In this document: one piece after another, positions 32,540 to 45,700 of the stretch
Position numbering within the stretch: the first letter of the stretch is position 1
How the letters are laid out: each line of letters opens with the position of its first letter
DNA from: Cryptomeria japonica
Lineage: Eukaryota > Streptophyta > Pinopsida > Cupressales > Cupressaceae
Direction: 5' to 3'
Assembly (NCBI RefSeq): GCF_030272615.1
Contig: NC_081409.1
Location: 912,480,340 to 912,544,339 of the forward strand
DNA: 64,000 nt
The notes under the pieces: generated by a model
Databases searched by the model: none
What the model was told of the DNA's origin: nothing
Seen by the model: only the letters and a program-made list of their open reading frames with translations
Made by a program: the position numbers and the translations under genes

Positions 32540-34562
32540 GGGATATTCTTTTGAGAAGTCAATAAGAATCCTTATGGGAAATATCATTCCAAAAGACTTT
32601 TGCCACAAGCACAAATAAAGAAGGGGCTAGAGCGAAACCCTAACATATGATCTACTGGTAACATTTCAATAAGCATTGTTCAATGTCTTCCCACTCAAAA
32701 CCCTCAGCCTCTTTGTAGGTGCCTGCTCTGGGTGTCTCTACTTCGGTGGGGGGTATTGACGTTTCTGAAAGCTCTAATGGAATGACCCATGATGGTGATG
32801 ATGTGCCCATTGTGCCTCCATTGACATTTGCTTGCTGTGTTGAATCGACCGCCTGTGCTTCGAGTGCGGATTGCTCAGCTTTTGGGGTCTCTAGGGGATC
32901 TTATGCGGATCGTCTGGGTTTTGGAAGGGGTAAGGGATCTTCTCATGTTGAGACTAAGAGTCTATTGCTATTAATCTGGAAGAAAAGACAGTTGAAGAGA
33001 TTGATCAGGTTGCCTCTAATCTTTCTTCTACTGTGGTTATATGTTAGTTTAGGGTTTTTTGGCCCAGTCTCCAGGACTCCATGAATGGATCTCTAAGCAT
33101 TGGGACCCCTCATTTCGGATTTGGTTCATATTTTTCCTTTGAAAAGGGGTTTTTTTTATTGCCAAGTTTGATAAAGTGATGGATAGAAAGATCATTCTAT
33201 GTGATCACTTTTTTTGGGAGAATTGTTTCCCTTTGATGATTAAACCATGGCATGAGGATTTTAATCCCTCATCTGAATCCTTTTGTAAAATGTTGATTTG
33301 GGTTAGACTCCCCAACCTCCCACTTCATCTTTGGGTGGACCAATTCCTTGAGGAAGTGGGTGAGGCTTTGGGAGATTTTCTTATGGTGGATGTGGAGTCC
33401 TCTGATATCCTTCACTCCACCTATGCTCGTATTTTGGTAGATATTGATGCTTCTAAGGGGCTACCTGCAGAGATCAAACTTTCAACACTCAATGGTTTCT
33501 GGATTCAACCTTTGGATTATGAAGGGATTCCCTTCAAATGTAGAAGATGCTTCAAGACTGGGCATGTCGCGACTAAATATGATTTAGAGAAAGTTAAAGT
33601 GAAGAAGCCATCTTCATGGTGGAAAGGTGCCTCTTCTCAACATTATACAATATTCAAGAGCTCTTCTTAGACGGTTGGGCAGGATCTTCCCATCAATGGT
33701 TTTAAAGAGCCTGTGGTGTATTTTGTTGGATCTGTCCCCTTGGTCCCTGGGACAGGATCTCATACTCCTTTAGTGGATGTTATTGATGGTGTTGTCCCTT
33801 CTACTGACGTTTCAAATGGTGTTCCTACTTTGATTCCTTCCGAGCCATCTGGTGGCCCTGATATTTCACAGATTGTTGGTTCTGCCCCTACTGCTGGATG
33901 TGATAAGATTTTGGATGGTATGTTTGTTAGTGTTGCCCCTATACCTGTTTATGTTTCAACTTCTGATGCATCTGCTAGAGTTGTCCCTTTGTCTGTTTCT
34001 TCTTCCAGGGATGTGCCTAGCCTTAGATCTGCTAGTCCTACTGGCTCTTCGATGTTTGCTGGCCCCTCCTTGGACGTTGGGTTTCCTGCGTTGGATTCGT
34101 TGGAGTGGCATGTTGAGGCTACTAAGGTTGAAGAAGGTTGGATTTTAGTTAAAAGAAAACATTCTAAAAGGTCTTTGCCCTCTTTTGACATGACCCTTAG
34201 ATCCCAAAAGAAGGGATCCAAAGGGAAATCCTAATGTTAGTTGTTAGCTCCAGGTTGGGGGGGGTTGTTGTTAAATCCCCTTTGGGCAGCTATTTTTGTA
34301 TTGCTCGTTTGTTTCTCCTTTTGGTTATCGGATTGCCTGCAGATTTCCCATGTATATGCTTTTATTTGTCAGGCAACTTTTATTTTTGGAGGAGTCAGTC
34401 TTTTTCGATCCCCTTTCTTGGTTTTGTTCTGTCTCGTCTTAGCTCTGTTTCGTTTAGTGGTTATTCTTGAATATCTTTAGATGTAGGTTTCAGGTTCCCC
34501 CATATTAACCTGCTTTGTACAGGGTTTCGGGTCCCTTCAAAACCTGTTTTCCCTTATTCAAA
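32540..34562 (+). mobile_element. Half-LINE copy 2, near full length (ORF1 plus 3' tail, no ORF2)
   Basis: A perfect 17-bp target duplication, aacacttaaaaattcta, lies at 32523-32539 and 34563-34579. The 2,023-bp element has a ~180-bp leader, ORF1 (with frameshifts) to 34234, and about 330 bp of 3' sequence with the same end as copy 1 (a GGTTTC(G/A)(G/A)GTCCCTT phrase, then TTCAAA). There is no ORF2. It probably gives the full structure of the family, whose mobilisation would need the RT of another LINE. Confidence 0.87.
32719..34234 (+). pseudogene. LINE ORF1 (DUF4283 plus CCHC-like knuckle), copy 2
   Basis: The N-terminal part (32719-32990) holds SYADRLGFGRGKGSS, as in plant LINE ORF1 proteins. 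Frameshifts at about 32960-33170 separate it from the DUF4283 domain (33110-33520: ILCDHFFWENCFPLMIKPWH, VRLPNLPLHLW, GFWIQPLDYEGIPF). The knuckle CRRCFKTGHVATKY has Tyr where the last Cys should be, as in copy 1. A TAG at 33668-33670 interrupts the frame, which then runs open to 34234, ending GSKGKS. The role in a live LINE is RNA binding. Confidence 0.8.
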
Positions 34563-35110
34563 AACACTTAAAAATTCTAAAAATGATGATTTGAAATCTG
34601 GAAAATGATTGTATTTCATTGATTTTCTCTAACAACAACAACCCTTGATTTGAAATCAAACTATTTGGCCTTGAATTCACCCTTCATCAGATGAAATTCA
34701 ACCCTTCACTATATTGGACTTTACTTGAAATTGAATATAAATGTCCTTTTTTCGAACAAATTTGCCTCCTTAAGGGTTAAATTGGATTTTCCTTAATAAG
34801 AATCACTTTCATCTTGCTGGAATTTGCACTAAATCTTGCTCCTGATTTGTTTTCAAATTGCTTTTGAATGGATGGGGATGACATTTTACTCTTGTTTTAT
34901 ATATAGGCGCTCCCTTGAGAATTGCAATTTACTTTTGACAAAAGTCGACCTCATAGGCATTTTGTTTATTTTTCACTTATAATTTCAATTTTTCCTCACC
35001 TTTTATCAGGTTGGCTAGGTCTTATTCATGCTCGCAAATTACGAAACCCTTTATTTTGGTAGGTCAAGCAACTATGATTTGATTTTGTGTTGTCTTGAAT
35101 GTGTTTAAAT

Positions 35111-37079
35111 ACATTCAAAACATTAAATAATGGGGGTAAGGTCAAAGAAAAGGATGTCTTGGCACTTTGCTATAATATTTTGAGTTGTATTCAATAACAA
35201 TTAAGAGTTTTAAGTTTGATATTAATTAAATAAATGTATTGTTATAATTTAATTATATATTTATACGTTAAATTTATTGATTTAATTGATTCACATAAAT
35301 TTATGTCTCTCCAATTTAAATGGTTTAATTAATAGGTTTTACAATGAGATGGTTATCATACGAAAAAAGTATTTGAAAAATCATACATATCAATGGTTTA
35401 CTTTGTACTCTTTGTAAGTTAGCAATGGTCATAAGAGTAAGTCTCAAATAAATTGAACCATAGAATTTCTCTCGAAATCTAATTTACTTAACTTATTATT
35501 CCATTTACAAAGTTTTAGTAAGCATTGTACCTTATGCATTATTCATTATAAAACTTTTTACATAATTTAATTAAATTTTACTAATTTTCAAAAGTAAAAT
35601 TTAATTTAAATTATTTAAAGTGATAAATAATATTGTTGTTTATATTTTAATTTTGTTTCTTTGTATTTCATAAAAAATTATCTTATATAAAAATATTCTT
35701 AAATTTGACTATAGAGTAATTTAATTATATAAAAGTATTAAATTGTGAAATATTATTTTAACTTATGTATATTAAAAAGATTTAAGTTTAAAATTTATCT
35801 TATTAAAATTTTATAATTTTATTTATTGTAAATTTTTTTAAAAAAATTTATTTTAATTTATAGAAAAATATAAAAAATAAAATAAAAAGATAACAAAATT
35901 TATGCACATTAAAAAGACCTAGGTTTGAAATTTATTTTAATTATTTATATCTTTATATGAAAGTGAAAAATAATAATTAAAAGCTATTGAAATTAATATA
36001 ATTAATAATTATTTATCTTATTAAAAAATTATACCTAGAAAAATTATATTTTATTGTTTTATTTTAATTCATATAATAAATTAAATTTCAACCTTTCTCT
36101 TTTTCTTTTATCTTTCTCTCCCTTACTCTATTTTTTTATCCCCATTTAGCTAAGATTAAGGTTAGGATTAATTTTAAGGCTCACCTAGTATTTTTAAATT
36201 TGATTGTATAATTGTTTTATTAACTTTTACTAATATTTAGAATTGAAAGATAATATAAATTATTTCAAGTGATAAATAATATTGTTGTTTCTATTTTAAT
36301 TATGTTTTTTTTGCATTTCATAAAATTTAGCAAGGTAATTTAAACTAGCATACTTATATTTCAAAAAAGGAGGAAAAATACACGAGAGATATTCGTTTTA
36401 AGAATAGTGGTTGACCTTCAAGAAACGGTTAGTGTATTAAAATTTTATTTATCTTACAAAATTATTTTTAATTTTTTTTATTTAATTTATAAAAAATAAA
36501 ATAAAAAGATACAAAAATAGAAAACAAAAATTATGCACATTAAAAAGGTTTAGATTTGATATTTATTTTAATTATTCATATTGTTATATGAAAATCCAAA
36601 ATGATAATTAAAAGCTATTAGAATTGATATGATTAATGATTAATTATCTTATTATAAAATTTATTTATAAACAAATTTTTTTTTATGTATTCATATCTTT
36701 ATATATTTTGTTGTTTTATTTTTATTTTTATTTATATAATAAATTAAAATTTCAGTCTTTCTCTCTCTTTCTCACTCTTTATTTTTCTCTCCCTTACTCT
36801 CTTTTGCTATTCCTATTTAGCTAAAGTTAGGGTATATTTTAGAGCTCAACTAGAGTTAGAGCTAATGTTATTTAAGTATAATTCAATTATAATAAATTAT
36901 AATAAATTATTAAAAATCTAAATGCTTTAAAAAATAATTCACAATAAAATTTTATTAGAAAGTATAAATTTATTTTACAATATCTAGATTATCATCTTTT
37001 ACGAATTGAACTAGAATCTTCTACCTAATGTAAATATTAAATAATATATATCAAAATTAAATATTATGTACCATCTTCT
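35111..37079. repeat. AT-rich region with a ~645-bp diverged tandem duplication
   Basis: The segment starting near 35577 is repeated starting near 36222. Matching landmarks are 'aagtgataaataatattgttgttt' (35619/36268), 'ttatgcacattaaaaag' (35900/36532) and the pyrimidine block 'ctctcccttactct' (36115/36787). The spacing is about 640-670 bp and divergence is clear. No coding potential apart from a hydrophobic chance ORF at 36636-36824. Confidence 0.6.
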
Positions 37080-37560
37080 ATTTGCAGTTAGGATTAGGGT
37101 TGGTTTAAATTATGGTTTCTATTCCTCAATCTAATGTAAATAGTAAATAATATATAACAAAATTAAATAACATGTACCATCTTTTAATTGTAGTTAGGGT
37201 TAACATTAAGGTTGGGGTAAAGGTTAGTTGAGATCAAGGTTTTCATTCTAAGATAAAGGCTAGGCTAGGGTTAGTATTAGGGGTCAATTAGGGTTAGAGT
37301 TAGTATTAGGATTAAAGTACAAGGCTAGCATTCCGGGATAGATCTTGGGGTTAGGGTTACAATTGAATTAAGGTTAGATTTAGCATTAAGGTTCAATTAG
37401 GATGGGAGTTGTGTTCCTAAGATTCAAATTAGGGTTAGAGATAGTTTTAGGATAAAGTTTCAATTAATACCAATGTTAGGGTTAGTATTATGGTTAGAGT
37501 TAATGTGTTTTATGTTAGAGTTAATTGTTTGCTTATATTGTAAAAATGTTACAACTTACA
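37080..37560 (+). repeat. Degenerate telomere-like TTAGGG-rich tract
   Basis: The phrases TTAGGGTTAG, GTTAGGGTTA, TTAGGATTA and AGTTAGGGT recur irregularly over about 480 bp. Plant telomeres are TTTAGGG, so this is either a decayed interstitial telomeric tract or an unrelated short repeat. Confidence 0.5.
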
Positions 37561-39311
37561 ATGAAGGATGATAGGGGACTTATGAGAGGATCTCAACTAT
37601 TGGTGTGCACAGAATATTGTTTGAGGTAGTTACCAAACAAAATACTTAAAATTGCAATCGAACATATTGGTCTAATGTGAGTACGAAAGACAACACAAAG
37701 GAATTAATCAAGCTACTCCTACTCTTTTGGCCACACTATTACACAAATATCATCATCTTCTATTGTACTCATACAACAACGTTCTTAAGGACACTGATCA
37801 CTACTATTGGTGATGGATGAACTAACCTACATATCCTTGAAGTAAATAACAAAATTTTGTATCTTTCTTGAATTGTGACAGTTGTATATAAGATGTATCA
37901 GCAACCAACAACAAATATACTTAATGAAATCAATGCCCTAATTTTATCATCTTCATGCATCATAAAAGCATTTTTTATTACAAAATTTTTTTCCATAGCT
38001 TATCTAATTATAAGTTTCATTCATTCACATTTCATATTTTTCCACATTTCAATATCAACTTAGTTGTATTCTAAATAATTACTCCTAACAAAGGCAATGT
38101 TCATTTCTTCCAACTTTTGCATGCCCTCTTAATATATTACCCAAAACATATCTTGCTATTGGTGTAAACATTACACCTTATTGAAGTGCAAGTGCTAGTA
38201 TATCCTTAACATAGATTTTTGCACAATGGATGATGCACAAGTGAGGAGCCAACCATCCAAGAATTACATTTATCGATGAAATTGGGCTAAGTGTCAAGTG
38301 TGTTAGAATCTATCATTTCTGCCATTACTATTCACTCACACAGGCAATCAATTAGAATATAGTTGTTCCTTATAACAATTTGAATATTAACCATTGATCT
38401 TGATCTTCATTGGTAGACCCAACTAGCGAGATTGCTTTGACAATCCCTGATCAAATTTGAAAAATAGTCAACCCAATAAGAGCTAACCATATTGGTTTAA
38501 ATTCCAATACAAGACAAGTGGACCCAAACGGAAGAAGCCAATCACACAATTCTACAAGACTTCATTGGGACCCATCATTGTGGTCTCGTAGAGATGCAGG
38601 AGTCGTTGATCTTTAGCCCACCACGCCGCAACCATCAAATCTAAATTTATTTATAAAATGTAATTAATCATGAGGCATACTAACAGAATACACGTGTCAC
38701 CTTTTCGTCATTCCGTAGAAGAAAATTAGGAGGATAAGGTAGCCCTCATGAAAATGTGGTGCACTATAAGCATAACACAAGAAGATTAGAACATGGGCAC
38801 GTAAAGGCTACCCCACCATTTGGCCTCATGGATGTTGTTAATAATATTCATTCATTCATTCATGAAACCTCTAATCCCTTGCAGACTAGCATATTCTCCA
38901 AAGATGTATTTCTCCCAGTACCTTACATTCATGAATACAGATGCTTTTGATTGGAAGGGATGAAGAGTGATGGTGAATACAGGAAGTAGCCCTTATAACT
39001 ACATCAAGCTGAATTAAAAACTTTGATAATGCAAGAAGAGACTTGTATAATAAATGCTCTTCGGAATGCTTGAATCAAGAGAAATTCCACAACTGAGCAG
39101 CTAATTTGGCCACCAAAGTCTGTAGTATGTACAATTTCGTCTGTGACTTAAAATTACCTTACAAGATGGAAACACTGAATAATTTGTCTGTCAAATAATA
39201 GAAGTTACAATAATTTGATATCTTCTTGTCCATGCTAATTGCTGAACTTCAAGGAGTTCTCTCAAGAATTTTGACTTTCTTATTTAATGAATGAAACCAA
39301 CAATCTTTTAA
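37561..39311. other. 3' flank of the F-box gene, no other gene seen
   Basis: The part nearest 39311 would hold the 3' untranslated region of the minus-strand F-box gene. I cannot fix its poly(A) site. The remainder shows no supported gene or element. Confidence 0.45.
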
Positions 39312-39770
39312 TCACTCAACAACATCAAGAAGATGACTGCTTGAACCAATATGCATGAAGTCTATAATAGAGTTACTGTAGAGGAAACCGAAGCCAAATT
39401 TTCCATTAGCATACTGCCAAAGCCTGCCTTCCTTGTTACTTACAGCAGAAACACTGATGCCATGTCTAAATCCAGCAGAATCGGAATTAATGAAAAGGAC
39501 TCGAGTAACTTCTACCTCGTCATATTGAGTGCAGTTGTTGATATCCGTCTTAATGTCATTCATGGGTCTTATATGTGTCCGACAATTGTATAATTCCTCC
39601 TCTTTAGATGAAAAATTTAGACCGGCAGAAGATGTAGAATCTGCTGTCCAAAAAACTGAATCATAGCCTGAGATATTTTGTAAATATCCCCCAACTCTTT
39701 TGCAGACTATTCCACCGCACTCATTATATGATACAAGGATAAATTCCAGGCCCGTAGAATCAGAAATACC
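39312..39770 (-). CDS. F-box gene exon 2 (C-terminal 152 residues and stop)
   Basis: The acceptor AG is at 39771-39772 after a T-rich tract. The exon codes for the family's C-terminal part, ending FGFGFLYSNSIIDFMHIGSSSHLLDVVE and the stop. The alignment to the Arabidopsis protein continues exactly across the splice junction (LQGLWK|GIS). Confidence 0.86.
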   Translation of the reverse strand, partial: GISDSTGLEFILVSYNECGGIVCKRVGGYLQNISGYDSVFWTADSTSSAGLNFSSKEEELYNCRTHIRPMNDIKTDINNCTQYDEVEVTRVLFINSDSAGFRHGISVSAVSNKEGRLWQYANGKFGFGFLYSNSIIDFMHIGSSSHLLDVVE

Positions 39771-42700
39771 CTGACAAAAAAGAGATATTTGGGAATTAGG
39801 ATTTACAATGAAATGTTACTGGTGAGGAACAAGTTTGAAGTGTAGAACCCCTGCTATTAAACCCTGTGCTCAACCAATTTGCTTCCATTGGCAGAGAGAA
39901 ATTTGACATCGAAGAATGAAATCTACCAGCAGCCTTAGAAATTTTAAATTTATCTGGACTGCCACAACATACTTTGTTGATGGGTTTAATTCTCAGCTTT
40001 GGACTTTAAATATGTGCACTTGGATTGGAAGTTCATTATTGTGTTGAAAACTTGAATCATATTTATTTCTGAAAACAACTGACATCTTCTTCAGCTAAAC
40101 ATGTAAGTTGAATTACAAAGATGCCATTTAATGCAATCAACTTGTATGCAAATTACATCCACTCTATTAAGAATGAAAATATACAGCTTCAAAAATATGG
40201 GAAAAAAAGGCTAACTTAAAATCAAAATATGTATTCAGTTTTTATTGGCTTCAAATCTCACACATCACTGTTAAGCAAACAAAACCATGAATTAAACGAG
40301 GGCCAAACATGAACCAGGCCCAAAAGAACAACCCTGAATCCAGTATTCTAAACAAAACTTGAGTCAAATTTATAATGCAGCCATGACTCGGATACCAATA
40401 CCGTAAATTGCTATTGATAGAGATACGGCAAATTACTTAACACCCAACAAATGAGACAGTGTGGATATGTTTGATCTAATCGTTGAACTCCATATGTTTA
40501 TTCATTGGACTTGCAGACTGATAGTTCCGACAAATTAGCATGTAACTTTTATGTATCTATATTTATTAGAAACATATTATGTCAGGATGGCGCCGTTTTC
40601 AACCATGATGCTCCTCTGTTTTCCAGATTTTCATTATTTATTCCCTTACTGATTATAATCTATCCTTCACCCTCCACCGCACTTTGCTATTACATTAGTG
40701 ATCCACCTAAAAGTGTAAAATAACAATGTCTTCAGACGTGTCTTAGTGCTGATATTATTCATATTGCTTTACATGGGTTGAAAATGTTTTCTACTGTTTT
40801 AGTATATGTTAAGTGGTGTTGGAACCTATGTCTAGTTTCTTATTTTATGCACACTTTTAAAACTTTGATCCAATTTGTTACAGTGTCATCCCAATTTGTG
40901 TCCCAATTTGTGTCAAGAGCAAAAAAATGTTATCTATGTGTTAAGTTGGTGTATATCAAGGAATCTGAGCTTGTGAAATGTTATACATGCTCAAAATATC
41001 CCCTAAAATAGTTTAGAACAATCAGAATTTTCATAATATTTAATAGCTGGATATAGTAGTATTGCTATTTTTAATAAGTTTGCATTTAAGCACATATGAA
41101 TCTAAAAATATACCCAAAGCTTCAAGAATGCATGATTAAGCCAGAGAGTTAGTTTTGACCAAAAAATCACACCCAAACAGCAAGATATAACTTCTAAAAT
41201 TTCAAAAGTCCTAGGGAAAAAATAAAAATAAAATTTAGTTTGTAAGGTTCAAATGATGGAATAGGGGTTTAGAAAATGGCAATATTGGCATAAAAAAAAT
41301 TTGGGCAATAGGGCTCTCTGAGATCTTCAGTTTTGAAAAAGCACAAGTCAATCAGGTACCTAAATCAAAAGTTATGACTTTAAGTTGTGCTATTTTACTC
41401 ATTTTTAGCTCTGAATTTTAAAATGCTCGTAAAAGAAGAATAAAAGGTAATAAAATTTCAAATTTGAAACCTCGATGAAATTAAAAGATTCCCAGTGATG
41501 TGATATTTTGATTTTATATAAGCTGGTGTGATCTTTTGAAAAAAGTATTATATAAAGTAAAATCATTTTCATTTGTAAGGGTTGGGTGATTTTTGAGAGG
41601 ATAAGCTTGTGAAGAGAAATTATATCAGAATTTGTAAGTTTCTTTTCAAAGAATAAAAGAAATCTGAGACTTTGTTTCAGTATGTTTTTGTGATGAATTT
41701 TCGTTGATACAATAATATGAATATAAACTTCTGAATTCAATTATCTCTTTGCAATATTACATGTTCTTGAGAAAAAAGTATATTTTCAAGGAAGATATAA
41801 AAATTCTCTCCCAAATTTGCTGGTTGAGTTAGAACATTTCCAAGGAAAATTATAAAGCTTTTGTCATGTCCCCTATTTTTTTGAATTAAGACAATTAATA
41901 ATATTATTAAAGTTGGGTCAAATAATCTCTAATTTTAAGGACAAATTAATAATATTATTATAATCAAAATAAAAGGTGTTTTTAAACACTAATATTTAAA
42001 AAAATACAATATTTTTAAATACTTGAGGAAAATTTAGGACCCAAGGGCCCAATTCAAAAAATTACAGGAGAAAATCAATAACATATCAGAATGGGGTCAA
42101 CTCATTGGTATCAAAGCCAAGAACTGGGAACTGTTGTAATGCAGATTCATGGACGAGAGTGAAGGGAAAAGTTAAAAAATGCAAGAAATTATTAGGGAAA
42201 ACATAGAATTTCAATCCTCTATGAGAGATCCTAAAGCAGAGATAGCTGAAATCATAAGGAGGATGAATCAACAATGGAATACTGGTAGATCCAATCAACC
42301 TTATGTAGAAAGCTAAGTTGCCAGTTCCAGTTCAGGGATCCAATTCGCCAGTTCAGCTAAACTAATTTTTGGGTTTTGGGTTTGTTAGTACAAAAACCAT
42401 GTAAAAACCAAATATATATATATAAAATAATCAATGAATTAATTAAAGACTTTAACCAGATCAAATTAATATTTTTTAACCAAGTGTTATCCATACTTGT
42501 GGCTCATAAATCTGCAGGATCGTGGCATGGTACTCAGTCAAGTTTGTTAACAAGCCATAATCTATAAATCTTATAGTTTGTTGAATTCGTTGTAAATAAA
42601 AAACCTGCATTTTAATGTGGAAAAATTCTGTTGATTGTTGACTTGGAACCCGCCGCAAACCGGATCAGCACCGGGAGCAGACCCAGACCCACATCTGGGC

Positions 42701-45700
42701 TCCCGATGCCAAACCCAGTAACATAGGTAGAAAGAAGTAACTTAGCTAATGATAGGGTTTCAAACAACCCTCCTATGAAGATATTCCAAGCCAATTTTTT
42801 GCAAAGGGAAGATCTATTTGAGGTGTAGCAGCAATGACCACTTCTCCAAAAAGATGAAATGGCAAAGTATAATGAAGAATATAAAGCTCTAAGCCAAGTA
42901 ATTTATAATGATTTATTTTTTGATGAGTTCTACGAATTAAAGGCGAAGCGGAGCCCAAGAAGGGGAAGAAGAAAGGAGTTGGTGACCAAAAAAAGGTTAG
43001 AATCAAAACAAAAAAAAGTTGTTACGAAGGAAATTAATGAACATGGGTCCAAGAAGAAGAACAGTCAAAACAAGAGCCAACCATTGATGAAATTTGGCAC
43101 AAAGGCCTTTACTTGTTGGATATAAAGAATTCAAGAGGGATGAACATGCATTATCCTTTGAACCTCCGAAGGGTGAGCCATTGATTGATTTTCAAAGTAA
43201 TATTGTGGATGGACATGCATTTGAAGGAAAGATTTTGAGTCACAAGGATGTAAGTGTTGAAGGTATCTCTGCAATTCCTACCTTGGCAAAAGAGGGTGAG
43301 CTCCTTGTTGGCAACCAGGGTATGAAAATAATGGTTAAAATTTAGATTTGTTGCTTCTTATGTCACTACCAAATTCTTGTCGTTATAGAATGAATGCTAA
43401 AAAGGGTGATAGAATAAGGGATATAAGTTGCAATATAGAGCATGTGGATTCTTTGATTCAGGTTTATGATTTTTTTTGCACATGCAATCCACATGATATT
43501 TTGAGGGTCAAAGTGGATAGAGGCATCAACATCATTATTGAGTTCACCATCTATTGCATTTGGGTTGAAAGGACCTTAATGAGGGATCATATAGGGTTTG
43601 TTGTGCATCCTAACCACAATGTGAAGGATATAAGTTCACAATTCATAGATCACTCCTAGGAGCTAAGTATTACACTTGAAGACAAGTTCGTGGATGATAG
43701 CTGAATGGGGATAGTCACCACAAGATGCCTGATGTGGAAAGATGGCAAGCAATATAATTGTCAATTGAATGCTCAAGATTTTATGACTAAGCAAGGTATG
43801 GTATTATTGGAGTCAAGCTACATACAAGGTTGTCCCTTTTGGATGGGTGATAGTGAGTTCAAAAAGAACTAGACACTACAAATTCCTAGCATCATGAAGG
43901 TGAGGCAATTGATCATCCTTTTGCGTGAACAAGAGATATGCAAAGATTTATATATCATGGGTCTTGAAGGAACCAGCAAAACATGGAGCTTGCCTTGGGA
44001 GCATGTAATGGGAGAGTTCACTATGGGGTTGGAACCTAGGAAAGAGGAGATAGAACTTCTAAGGCATTGGAGGAGATCCTAGAGTTTGAGGTGATCATTA
44101 TAACAGCAACATAAAAAAGAAGAGTATAATTCTTTTTTTGTTTTTGTTTTTTCACCCAAGGGTATTGTTGACATGTATTTTGTACACTATCAAACACAGA
44201 ATAAAATACCCAAGGGTACCTTATCCTCTCTTGAGTAAAGCCTCTGAATGCTGAAGATATCGCGAAAAGGATCAATCAGGGTGACTTCAAGGTTCTTTGT
44301 TGTAGGATCTCTACGTGTGGATAAGCTCTCTGTGGTATGATGTGATTTGCTGGAATCACAAGGGGACTTACACTTGATGACTGAACTTCTGATTTGCTTT
44401 GAATATTGCTGGAACACAGGATTTTACTGCCTTAGATTTGAAAAAAAGGAAAAAAGATGAGGGTGAGGAAAGAATCTAATCCTAATACTAAGGAATGTAG
44501 GAGCAATGATTGAGCTTTGATGAAATTCTAACTAAGTCTTGTTTTGACATCCCAGGACCATCTCCACAAGGTTAGTGCGATCTTCGAAGGAAAGCTTTAT
44601 GATGTTCAAATCATCACTGCAGGCATAGACACCATCAGGCTGATGCATATCAATGAAGAAGCGACAATTGAAGTTAAGCTTAAGCTGAATGATTCCAGTT
44701 GACTACACAAGGCAAGTCTGCAATCAACAAACTGCTAGTAGTATGGATATGCGAATTTCACCATCAATCAAGCACATTTCTTCCACTCATCTAATAACAT
44801 GAAATCAAGTATGAGAAGTATAGAGACCATGCAAATTGTCGAATCGACCCATAAATTTCACCATTTCTTCAATGAAGTTTTACAAGTCTCTTACAACAAC
44901 ATCTTGGCAACAATCTTTGCCTTCTCTCTCTACTCTACTCTAATTGCTATTCTATCAACTAGCTAATCACCTTCTAACTACTCTCTATCTGTCTTCTATT
45001 AACTGCTTCTAACTGCCTTTACAAAATGAAGAGTCGGGGCTTATATAGTGCCCACAATACAATTCGATGGCTAAGATCAATTTGAGATCAATGGCCAAGA
45101 TTCAATAATGAAAACCCTAATTAGGGTTTGTTACAACCATTACATAACATTTAATGCTTGACCAATGATAAAATTACATCCTTAGGACACATGTCTTCTC
45201 TGGAAAAATCGACCAATAGATAGCTGGGGTAGGTACATAGAAGTTTGTGCCACCTTCCATGAGTTAGGTACATTGAATCTGGACATGCTGAGGTGGACCA
45301 CACTGACTGGAGAAGTGATGAGTAGGATGCCACCTCGTCTGACACTTGTAACTTGGTAGATATTTGATTTGATGTTGTTGAGAAGCTAGCTTTAATTAAT
45401 TCATCTGGAACTATCTGCTTCTTCAACGAACCCTTTGCTCTGACTTCTTTTGTCTCTGATGTGCAGGATGATGATGTACCTCGCCTTGTAATGCTGGATT
45501 GGAAGAGGTCGCCCTTGTTGATGTTTAATCGAAGAAAGCCATCCTTGTCAATGCTAGACTGGATGAGGTCGCCTTTGTCCTTGCTTGATCTTCTTGGAGG
45601 AGACCGTCCTTGATCTGGTTTGATTGGAGGAGGTTGCCCTTATCCTTGCTTGATCTTCCAACTCCGGGATCTCCATTTGATGCCTACACAAAATATTAAA

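Larger units (their letters stand above)
30191..35110 (+). mobile_element. Fragment of a long LTR, related to the one at 44166-48327
   Basis: The start TGTTGATGTG and the next ~900 bp run parallel to 44166 onward ('cacagaataaaatac', 'cctctcttga', 'aatcacaaggggactta', the 'ggcccaaattgatttgaaatcaatggccaag' phrase). The half-LINE copy 2 (32540-34562) is inserted in it. The right end near 35110 is a guess: I found no terminal CA with a matching ggatg duplication (left flank 30186-30190), so this copy is probably truncated. It contains no ORF that I recognise. Confidence 0.45.

Noticed and set aside
30191..35110. A complete LTR here like that at 44166
   Set aside because: Only the left part aligns, and no right end with a matching ggatg duplication could be found, so only a fragment is claimed.
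36636..36824. Small hydrophobic ORF rich in Phe, Leu and Tyr
   Set aside because: A pyrimidine-rich, AT-rich repeat strand gives such a translation by chance; the duplicated copy does not keep the frame.
39351..39593. 80-codon plus-strand ORF
   Set aside because: It is the complement of F-box exon 2.
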